Source of the DNA: CANRPC01 sp964456095
Lineage (GTDB): Bacteria > Bacillota_I > Bacilli_A > RFN20 > CAG-449
Length of the DNA stretch: 16,737 nt
Assembly: GCA_964456095.1 (NCBI GenBank)
Contig: CAYVZF010000029.1
Span: forward strand, 1-16,737
Direction of reading: 5' to 3'
Shown: positions 1 through 6,235 of the stretch, piece by piece
How the letters are laid out: each line of letters starts with the position of its first letter
Position numbering within the stretch: the stretch's first letter is position 1
Translations under genes and position numbers: made by a program
Notes under the pieces: generated by a model
The model's input: only the letters and a program-made list of their open reading frames with translations
What the model was told of the DNA's origin: nothing
Databases searched by the model: none

Positions 1-273
1 TTATAACATCTAGATTGTAATAATCCACCTGATAAGTTTTACCATCGGAAGCAGTTGTTGCAAAATTTGCAACAACTGTATTGCGTTGCAATTCACCTTC
101 TGTAAAGATATTCTTGATGTGTCTAGAAATCGTGGATTGTCCCGTTGGAACAACTCCGACATCTGGTCGATGAAAAGCCAGACTGTATCCGTATCAAAGG
201 TGGTTTCAATTTTTGTCAATCCATCTTCTGGTGTGTAAATGATCATATTTGATTTTTTCATTTTTTCGTCCAT
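1..273 (-). pseudogene. RhuM-family protein, frameshifted and cut by the window edge
   Basis: The minus strand reads MDEKMKKSNMIIYTPEDG, then a TVWL...DQMSELFQRD segment typical of the RhuM (Salmonella pathogenicity-island 'virulence protein') N-terminal domain. After QRD the frame breaks. In the next frame the family continues as STISRHIKNIFTEGELQ, then NTVVANFATTASDGKTYQVD and YYNLDVI up to the window edge. The break is explained by loss of one A in the AAA of the expected Asp-Lys-Ser codons (plus-strand TT at 137-138). The likely start is the ATG at 271-273, because AGAGGT lies just upstream. RhuM proteins occur in phages and genomic islands, sometimes with Fic/Doc-like genes, and their biochemical role is not established. 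The segment is visibly richer in G+C than its neighbours, which suggests transfer. A sequencing error is the alternative to a true pseudogene. Confidence 0.8.
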
Positions 274-396
274 AAATGACCTCTTTTTCAATTGTACAAC
301 GCCTTGTAAATTTAAATTATTAAATTTACAGTATTCCTTTAATGCTAATCCACTTTGTAAATATTTTTTTAATATTCCTTCGTATTTACTTTTCAT
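274..396 (-). pseudogene. Short N-terminal fragment fused in frame to the RhuM start
   Basis: This stretch encodes about 41 residues, beginning MKSKYEGILKKYLQSGLAL and continuing EYCKFNNLNL, in frame with the RhuM start. A good ribosome site (AGGAAGGA) precedes the ATG at 394-396, so it looks like the beginning of a real gene. The pattern 'YLQSGL..KEYCK.NNLN' resembles the start of small helix-turn-helix accessory ORFs of IS66-type elements; this is a weak resemblance from memory. It lacks the rest of such a protein and runs straight into the RhuM reading frame, which has its own ribosome site. I infer a rearrangement junction, or a truncated gene upstream of RhuM, not a functional fusion. 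Confidence 0.4.
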
Positions 397-481
397 AATA
401 ATCCTTCCTATAATTCATATTTAAATTATAAGTAGAATTATTATTTATTTTTTAAAAAACTAAATATTTGACTAGCACTAA

Positions 482-534
482 TAAATTAAAAATAATTGTT
501 CAAAAAATAAGTTATATTAACTTAACGAACAATT
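482..534 (-). terminator. Terminator-like hairpin after the pheST-thyX-yceD operon
   Basis: Outer arms AATTGTTC (494-501) and GAACAATT (527-534) and inner arms TAAGTTA (508-514) and TAACTTA (518-524) form an interrupted hairpin with a TAT loop. Read on the minus strand it lies about 33 bases after the yceD stop and is followed by ATTTTTAATTT. The plus-strand side also runs into ACTTTTATTT, so it may act in both directions. Confidence 0.55.
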
Positions 535-567
535 ACTTTTATTTAAACATTAATTATATTTTACTAT

Positions 568-1065
568 CTATTCATCAAAGAAATCTTTTAATTTTTCAAA
601 TTCACTATTAGGTTCTTTCTTTCTTTTATTATATTCATCTTCTGTTATTAATTCCCATGAATCGCCAGATAAATATTCCTTATCATCATCTAATACTATT
701 TTCATAGGAATAGATGATACAAGCAACATATAAATATATGGATATAAATCTAATGTATTACCTTTAATTATTTCTATATCATCATCATTATTTTTAATAT
801 CCTCTAGTAAGAAAGTGAATTCTTCACTTTCATCTAAATCATATGGAACTTCTTTTAATGACCTAGTTGAATATAAAACTAATTTACCTTTAATATTTAA
901 TTTAATCATTAAATAAGGATGAATTAATTCTACTTTAACTATTGCTTTTAAATCGATTATATCTTTTAAAATATCTATCTTTTTTTTATCATCTTCATTT
1001 AATGTAACATCTTCTTCTAAAGTAATATTTTTAGAAGATTTTAAATTAATCAAATCTATTATCAT
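568..1065 (-). CDS. yceD: YceD/DUF177 family rRNA accumulation protein
   Basis: The 165-residue product matches the DUF177 (YceD) family in length and layout: a variable N-terminal beta region, a central G-K-L-V-L-Y-S-T-R-S-L segment, acidic stretches and a conserved C-terminal W-E-L-I-T-E-D-E-Y followed by a Lys/Glu-rich tail ending FEKLKDFFDE. The family is linked to 23S rRNA accumulation and large-subunit assembly. The usual cysteine in the central 'C-S-R-T-L' motif is Tyr here. The start ATG overlaps the thyX stop (ATGA at 1062-1065), so the two are translationally coupled, with AAGGAAA upstream inside thyX. In most bacteria rpmF (ribosomal protein L32) follows directly. Here there is only a hairpin and then the RhuM remnant, so L32 must be elsewhere. 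The family call rests on pattern recognition. Confidence 0.72.
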   Translation of the reverse strand: MIIDLINLKSSKNITLEEDVTLNEDDKKKIDILKDIIDLKAIVKVELIHPYLMIKLNIKGKLVLYSTRSLKEVPYDLDESEEFTFLLEDIKNNDDDIEIIKGNTLDLYPYIYMLLVSSIPMKIVLDDDKEYLSGDSWELITEDEYNKRKKEPNSEFEKLKDFFDE

Positions 1066-1937
1066 AAGTATTTATTTTCCTTAAAGTATTCTTTTACACC
1101 TACCATTAATAATCTAATATCAGGATGCGCGGTAGGATGACATCTTAAATCAAAAATTATTTTCCATTCATTTAATGAAGCACTTACAACTATTTCTGTT
1201 TTTAATGAATTAGGCAAAACAGATCTTGCTGTTTCAGGTTTTGCACCGCTTTCTAGCATTTTGAAATATGAATTTTCTGCATTAATTAACGCATCTTTCC
1301 ATATTTTTTTTGTTTCTTCATTCATACCATATGTTTCAACAAATGTTAATTCATGAGAGAATTTATCTTTAGAATAATTACAATATCTAGTTGATTCTTG
1401 TGAATATGATGCTAGACGATGTCTAACAAGTTCATGAGTAACACCACGATCTGTAACTAACTTAATTGTTATATATAAATGAATATCTTTTTCTTCTTCG
1501 GTAAGTTTTAAAATATCATCTTTATTTAAAAACGTAATATTAATATTTGAATCATATTTATTATTAAATAAATCAGGATATTCTTTTTCTAAATAAGCAT
1601 AAAAAGGAATTAAACATTCATCATCATTTGTTAAATATAAATTATAAATAGCTCTAAAATTAAATGAAACTATAGGATAAGTTATATTAGATACATTTAT
1701 AAATTTATAATTTGCTTCTTTTACTTTTAAATATAAATCATAATCAACTTTAAAAACTAAATATGCATGTTCTAACACCGAACCATGATTATATGACATT
1801 ATTCTTTTAGTAAATTCAGTCGCGGAATTCTCTGTAATTAAATTTTCTGATTTATAACATGTTCTACCAGCAAGTTCGATTTTTTTCATTAGTGATGTTT
1901 CTTTTATTTCACTAAAACTTGGTTCGACAACTTTCAT
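1062..1937 (-). CDS. thyX: Flavin-dependent thymidylate synthase ThyX
   Basis: ThyX makes dTMP from dUMP using methylene-tetrahydrofolate, FAD and NAD(P)H, replacing ThyA. The signature RHRx7S is present as R172-H173-R174 through S182 (RHRLASYSQES). Other family landmarks are HGSVLEH at 51-57, ESTRYCNYS right after the signature, ARSVLPNSLKTE at 237-248 and the C-terminal RCHPTAHPDIR. At 291 residues it is slightly longer than many ThyX proteins, with an Asn/Asp-rich insert around 100-150. It lies 5 bases after pheT with its ribosome site (AAGGAAG) inside the pheT 3' end, and its TGA stop overlaps the yceD start. Translation is therefore probably coupled along the operon. The use of TGA as stop shows the standard code. 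Confidence 0.95.
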   Translation of the reverse strand: MKVVEPSFSEIKETSLMKKIELAGRTCYKSENLITENSATEFTKRIMSYNHGSVLEHAYLVFKVDYDLYLKVKEANYKFINVSNITYPIVSFNFRAIYNLYLTNDDECLIPFYAYLEKEYPDLFNNKYDSNINITFLNKDDILKLTEEEKDIHLYITIKLVTDRGVTHELVRHRLASYSQESTRYCNYSKDKFSHELTFVETYGMNEETKKIWKDALINAENSYFKMLESGAKPETARSVLPNSLKTEIVVSASLNEWKIIFDLRCHPTAHPDIRLLMVGVKEYFKENKYL

Positions 1938-1942
1938 ATATT

Positions 1943-4336
1943 TTACTTCCTTAATTCTAATCCTAATGAAGAAATAGCTTTAATAACTTTATTTTCTGCT
2001 TCATTAATTTCATTTTCTTTTAATGTATGTTCTAAAGAAGAATATGTTAATCTTAAAGCAATTGATTTAAATCCTTTTGCTACATGTTCACCAACATAAA
2101 CATCGAAAACTTCTTGATTAATAATTATTCCCGATGAATTCTTTTTAATAGTATTTAATATTGATTCATAAGATATATCTTCTTTACAAATAAATGCATA
2201 ATCTCTTTTTACAGATGGGAATTTAGATATTTGATTCATCTTTAATTGTGATGTTTTTAAGTCTAAGAATGCATTTAAATTCATTTCTAATGAATATGTT
2301 TTATGTATACCTAATTCTTTAATTACACTAGGATGTAATTCACCATAAGAACATACTTTATTTTTTCCAATATAAACATCTACACTTCTACCTGGATGAT
2401 AGAAACTAGATTCTGATCTACATATACGTATTCTATTTTGTTTAATATCTAATATATTTAAAATAGATGTAAATAAACCAGCGATATCATAAAAATCATA
2501 TGGTTTTACTTGTAATGATCCTTGTATAGATTTATTACCGCTTAATAAAATACCTAAACTAGTATAAGTGTTTTCTATTGTTTCAATTGATGTTGTTTCA
2601 AATATAGCTACATCATCTATTTGATGAGCATTATTATATGATAATACATTAACTAAAGATCTTAATACTGATTTTCTTACTACACTATGATCAACTGTCA
2701 TAGGATTTATAATTTTATAGCATGTATCATTACTTGATAACGATACTAATTCTTCAGCACTTTTTGGATCTAATAATGTATATGTTAATACTTCAGTTAA
2801 TCCTCTTGATATTAAGTGCTCTCTAATAATTCTTTTTCTTCTTTGGAATTCATTTAATTTACCAACAGTCATTTTAGAATTAGGTAATATAGGATTAATT
2901 TTATCTAAACCAATTGTTCTAAATATTTCTTCAGATAAATCAGCATCAATTTTTAAATCAATTCTATGTGGAGGAATTAAAGCTTCAAATGAATCATCAT
3001 CTAATCTTTTTATTTCAATACCTAATGAATTAAATGTTTTATCCATTTCATCACTTGATATATCTGTACCTAATCTATGATTAATATATGAATATGAACA
3101 ATTAATTTTATTATTTTCTTTTTCTCTAACATCATATTTAATTATTTCTTCAAAAGATGAACAAGAAGCATATTCTTTTAATAAATATGATATTAATTCA
3201 ATAGTTTCTTCTTCGTTACTTGGATTAATACCTTTAATAAATCTTTGTGATGAATCACTTGATAAACCGATTCTTGATGATGTTCTTCTAATTCTAGCAG
3301 GTGTAAATGTAGCTACTTCAATAGCAATATTTTTAGTATTTTCATCTACTGAGCATAAATTAGAACCCATAATACCTGCATAACATAATGGATTATTACC
3401 ATCTGTTACAATTAAATCACCTTTTTCCATTTTATATGTATTATTATCAAGTGCGACAAAATCACCTTCTAAATCATCTCTAACAACAAATTCTTTAGAA
3501 TTGATTTTATCTATATCATATATATGAATCGGTCTTCCTGTTAATATCATTGCATAATTACCAATATCAACGATATTATTAATTGATCTAATACCAACAC
3601 TTCTTAAAGCATTTTTTAATAATTCAGGTGATTCTTTTACATTAATACCATAAGCACATCTTAAAGCAAATTGCTTACAATTAGATGATGTAGATGAAAC
3701 ACTATATGATGACTTTTTATTTGATTCAATTTTATATGAAGGAATATTAACTTTTCTATTTAATACCGCGCCAACTTCTTTAGCTAATGAATAAAGCGAT
3801 AATACATCTGATCTATTAGCAAGAACATTAATATCAATAATAACGTCATCTAAGCCTAAGTATTCTAAAACGTTTTCATTACCAACAGAAGCAGAATCAT
3901 CTAGTTCTTCAATACCGCTTAATTGATATTCACTTAATAAAGATTTATCAACACCTAGTTCGCTTAATGAACAACACATTCCATTAGAATTAACTCCACG
4001 AATAACACTTGGTTTGATTTCAAAATCATCAAATCCTAATTTAGCACCAATTCTAGCAACAATTACTTTAAGTCCAACTCTTACGTTTTTTGCTCCACAT
4101 ACGATTTGTTCTATTCCGTATTTTTCACCTTCATCTACTTTTAAAATATGTAGATGATCTGAATCAGGATGATCATTAACCTCTAATATTTGACTAATAA
4201 CAAGATTAGAAGCTTTAGCAACTTGATATACACCTTCAACTTCTAAACCTGTAAATGTTAATCTATGAACTATTTCATCTACTGATAAATCACTTAAATC
4301 AACAAATTGTGATAATAATTTTAAACTTACTTTCAT
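1943..4336 (-). CDS. pheT: Phenylalanine-tRNA ligase beta subunit
   Basis: This is the large subunit of the (alpha-beta)2 phenylalanyl-tRNA synthetase, which carries tRNA-binding and editing functions. At 797 residues it is full length. In order one sees: the N-terminal helix region; an EMAP-like tRNA-binding domain around 40-150 (NDHPDSDHLHILKVD); the 'NRSDVLSLYSLAKEVGA' segment near 174-190; the B3/B4 editing domain around 210-370 (VDIGNYAMILTGRPIHIYD, then CYAGIMGS, then SSRIGLSSDSSQRFIKGI); a B5 domain around 400-480 (SEEIFRTIGLDKI); and a C-terminal FDX-ACB domain from about 700. It starts 5 bases after pheS with AAGGAG overlapping the pheS end. Nothing looks truncated. Confidence 0.96.
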   Translation of the reverse strand: MKVSLKLLSQFVDLSDLSVDEIVHRLTFTGLEVEGVYQVAKASNLVISQILEVNDHPDSDHLHILKVDEGEKYGIEQIVCGAKNVRVGLKVIVARIGAKLGFDDFEIKPSVIRGVNSNGMCCSLSELGVDKSLLSEYQLSGIEELDDSASVGNENVLEYLGLDDVIIDINVLANRSDVLSLYSLAKEVGAVLNRKVNIPSYKIESNKKSSYSVSSTSSNCKQFALRCAYGINVKESPELLKNALRSVGIRSINNIVDIGNYAMILTGRPIHIYDIDKINSKEFVVRDDLEGDFVALDNNTYKMEKGDLIVTDGNNPLCYAGIMGSNLCSVDENTKNIAIEVATFTPARIRRTSSRIGLSSDSSQRFIKGINPSNEEETIELISYLLKEYASCSSFEEIIKYDVREKENNKINCSYSYINHRLGTDISSDEMDKTFNSLGIEIKRLDDDSFEALIPPHRIDLKIDADLSEEIFRTIGLDKINPILPNSKMTVGKLNEFQRRKRIIREHLISRGLTEVLTYTLLDPKSAEELVSLSSNDTCYKIINPMTVDHSVVRKSVLRSLVNVLSYNNAHQIDDVAIFETTSIETIENTYTSLGILLSGNKSIQGSLQVKPYDFYDIAGLFTSILNILDIKQNRIRICRSESSFYHPGRSVDVYIGKNKVCSYGELHPSVIKELGIHKTYSLEMNLNAFLDLKTSQLKMNQISKFPSVKRDYAFICKEDISYESILNTIKKNSSGIIINQEVFDVYVGEHVAKGFKSIALRLTYSSLEHTLKENEINEAENKVIKAISSLGLELRK

Positions 4337-4341
4337 ATTCT

Positions 4342-5373
4342 TTACTCCTTATGGAATTGATTATTAAACCTTAAATCATTATTATAAAACTTACGAATGT
4401 CATCGATACCATATCTTAACATTGCAACACGTTCAATACCTATACCAAAAGCAAATCCTTGATATTTCTTAGTATCAAATCCACACATTGATAAAACATT
4501 AGGATGAACCATACCCGCACCAAGAATTTCAATCCAGCCACTTCCTTTACATAATGAACATCCTTTACCACCACATTCAAAACAAGATATATCTACTTCA
4601 ACACTAGGTTCAGTAAATGGGAAATAAGAAGGTCTCATTCTTATTTCTCGTTTTTCACCAAACATTTTTTTAGCAAATAAATCTAATGTACCCATTAAAT
4701 TAGACATTGATATATGTTCATCTATAACAAGACCCTCTATTTGACCAAATTGATGTGAGTGAGTTGCATCATCATCTCTTCTATATACTTTACCAGGAGA
4801 TATAATCTTAATAGGCCCTACTCCTTTTGCATTAAGCATTACGTGAGCTTGTACAGGAGATGTTTGAGAACGCATTAAATGATTATCATCAATAAAAAAT
4901 GAATCTTGCATATCACGTGCAGGATGATCTTTAGGTACATTTAATAATTCAAAATTAAAATGATCTGATTCAACTTCTGGACCTTCTGCAATTTCATACC
5001 CCATACCGATAAATATATCACTTACTTCATCTATAACACGTTGAAATAAATGTTTTGTTCCTTTTTCATAATTATTACCAGGTAAAGTAATATCTAGAAC
5101 TTCACTATTTAATTTCTTATCAAGTTCAATTCTATCAAATTCTTTTCTTTTTTCCTCTATTGCATTAGAAATAGATAGTTTAACATTATTAATTAATTGA
5201 CCAAACTTAGCTCTTTCTTCACCTTGTAAATTCTTCATATTTGACATGAATGATAATAATTCACTTTTCTTTGATAAATATGTTAATTGTAATTTAGATA
5301 ATGATTCATTATCTTTAACTTCACTAATCTCTTTAAGTGCTTTATCACATATTTCTTTTATTCTATTAAGCAT
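4342..5373 (-). CDS. pheS: Phenylalanine-tRNA ligase alpha subunit
   Basis: The catalytic subunit activates Phe with ATP and charges tRNA-Phe. The 343-residue protein has an N-terminal coiled-coil arm (about 1-90) followed by a class II core. Motif 2 is YRRDDDATHSHQFGQIEG at 197-214, and the motif 3 region is GFAFGIGIERVAMLRYGIDD at 306-325. The substrate-site segments HPARDMQDSFF and MRSQTSPVQ are intact. The four-cysteine cluster (C264, C267, C272, C275), followed by GWIEILGAGMVHP, is normal for bacterial PheS. A perfect AGGAGG lies 7 bases before the ATG. It is the first gene of pheS-pheT-thyX-yceD. No T-box is visible in the roughly 90-base leader, so phenylalanine-dependent antitermination is not supported here. 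Confidence 0.97.
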   Translation of the reverse strand: MLNRIKEICDKALKEISEVKDNESLSKLQLTYLSKKSELLSFMSNMKNLQGEERAKFGQLINNVKLSISNAIEEKRKEFDRIELDKKLNSEVLDITLPGNNYEKGTKHLFQRVIDEVSDIFIGMGYEIAEGPEVESDHFNFELLNVPKDHPARDMQDSFFIDDNHLMRSQTSPVQAHVMLNAKGVGPIKIISPGKVYRRDDDATHSHQFGQIEGLVIDEHISMSNLMGTLDLFAKKMFGEKREIRMRPSYFPFTEPSVEVDISCFECGGKGCSLCKGSGWIEILGAGMVHPNVLSMCGFDTKKYQGFAFGIGIERVAMLRYGIDDIRKFYNNDLRFNNQFHKE

Positions 5374-5404
5374 AAAAAAACCTCCTAAAACGTAGTCAAT
5401 AATT

Positions 5405-5433
5405 ATTTTAAGTTTAAAATTATTTTTTTACAA
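5405..5433 (-). promoter_or_regulatory. Candidate promoter for pheS operon
   Basis: On the minus strand TTGTAA (5428-5433) and TAAAAT (5405-5410) are separated by 17 bases, downstream of the preceding gene's terminator and about 30 bases before the pheS start. The spacing is ideal, but chance matches are common in DNA this AT-rich. Confidence 0.4.
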
Positions 5434-5463
5434 TAAGATAAATGTCTTTTTAATATTTATATT

Positions 5464-5499
5464 AAAAAAACTTCCAATAGTTATATTCTACTAGAAGTT
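5464..5499 (-). terminator. Intrinsic terminator after the Ser-rich lipoprotein gene
   Basis: Read on the minus strand, AACTTCTAGTAG pairs along its whole length with CTATTGGAAGTT (two G-T wobbles) around a 7-base AATATAA loop and is followed at once by a run of seven T. It lies 35 bases after the lipoprotein stop and separates the surface cluster from the pheS operon. Confidence 0.85.
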
Positions 5500-5533
5500 A
5501 TATTAAATATTATTAACCATAATTATATAAATA

Positions 5534-6043
5534 CTATGGAAGCCAAGGAAGCCAATGCTCACTATCAGATGAATTTGATTCTTTAATTTCATCACTTGAT
5601 AAATCACTACTAATTAATTCTTCACTTGAAATTTCTTCACTAGAAGAAGAGGAAGCAAGTTCACTTAATTCACTTGAATAATAAGAAGATAGTTCACTTG
5701 ATACTTCTTCACTTAAAGAACTTAATTCATTTGATATATCTTTATTTGATGAAACTTGTTCACTTGATTCTTTAAAATCAGAACTAACTTCATTAATACT
5801 ATTTATAACATAATCACTTGATATCATATTATTTGATTCAATACTATTATTAGATTCTATATTTGATGATGAATTATCATCAATAAAAGATGAACTAATT
5901 TCATTATCTGATAAAGATATAGATGGCTCTATTACTTCTACACATGAAACAAGTAAACCAATCGGTAATAATATTAATAATTTAGATATTCTTTTCATAA
6001 TTCTTTCACTTATATTTTTAAATAAAGGAGATGTAACTCTCAT
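5534..6043 (-). CDS. Ser/Glu-rich lipoprotein ending in WLPWLP
   Basis: The product (169 residues) has a lipoprotein signal, MKRISKLLILLPIGLLVSC, with a Leu-Val-Ser-Cys lipobox. The rest is low-complexity sequence dominated by Ser, Glu, Asp and Asn (SSELSSYYSSELSE-like runs) with no recognisable folded domain. It ends in an abrupt aromatic/proline tail, SEHWLPWLP. It would be anchored on the outer face of the membrane as a flexible stalk. Two starts are possible. The ATG at 6041-6043 has AGGAG 5 bases upstream but lies inside a strong hairpin. The ATG at 5996-5998 begins exactly at the signal peptide but has a poor ribosome site. I keep the longer form and regard the shorter as nearly as likely. 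Function is unknown. The similar Ser/Asn stalk in the CotH-like lipoprotein at 11291 suggests a lineage-specific linker style. Confidence 0.7.
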   Translation of the reverse strand: MRVTSPLFKNISERIMKRISKLLILLPIGLLVSCVEVIEPSISLSDNEISSSFIDDNSSSNIESNNSIESNNMISSDYVINSINEVSSDFKESSEQVSSNKDISNELSSLSEEVSSELSSYYSSELSELASSSSSEEISSEELISSDLSSDEIKESNSSDSEHWLPWLP

Positions 6044-6053
6044 TACATCTCCT
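6018..6053 (-). terminator. Perfect 11-bp hairpin, terminator or translation attenuator
   Basis: On the minus strand AGGAGATGTAA (6043-6053) is perfectly complementary to TTACATCTCCT (6026-6036) around a 6-base loop and is followed by TTATTTAAAAA. It comes 12 bases after the stop of the 50-residue gene, so it can be that transcript's terminator. It also contains the AGGAG and the upstream ATG of the Ser-rich lipoprotein, so on a read-through transcript it would hide that start. Confidence 0.65.
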
Positions 6054-6064
6054 AAATAATTTAA

Positions 6065-6217
6065 TTAAAACTTCATTCCGTTTTGAGTACCGAAATTCCA
6101 ATCTAAATTCAATTCATTAGCGTGCTCTGTAGTAAAAGGAGATTGTGATGCTATATCCATTATACCTTCGCATTCAATTACTTCAAAATCAATAATTGGT
6201 GAAATATATTTTTTCAT
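6065..6217 (-). CDS. Small 50-residue protein of unknown function
   Basis: An ATG at 6215-6217 with an excellent ribosome site (AAGGAGG, 8-base spacing) opens a 50-codon frame ending TAA at 6065-6067. The protein begins MKKYISPIIDFEVIECEG and continues IMDIASQSPFTTEHANELN to an acidic and aromatic end, NLDWNFGTQNGMKF. It starts 18 bases after the stop of the large secreted protein and is followed by a hairpin, so the two probably share a transcript. There is no signal peptide or membrane segment. The beginning, Met-Lys-Lys-Tyr-x-x-Pro-x-Ile followed by an acidic stretch and 'I-x-x-x-S', resembles short unannotated proteins I recall from gut Firmicutes and Bacteroidetes. I cannot name a family. 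A peptide precursor is conceivable but unsupported. Confidence 0.7.
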   Translation of the reverse strand: MKKYISPIIDFEVIECEGIMDIASQSPFTTEHANELNLDWNFGTQNGMKF

Positions 6218-6235
6218 ACTTTAATCCTCCTTTAA

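Noticed and set aside
1062..1064. TGA read as tryptophan (mycoplasma code)
   Set aside because: TGA is the natural end of ThyX with a coupled downstream start, and tryptophans in the window are encoded by TGG.
5374..5533. Possible T-box or attenuator before pheS
   Set aside because: No AGGGTGGNACCGCG-like sequence or specifier domain; the only strong hairpin here is the minus-strand terminator of the preceding gene.
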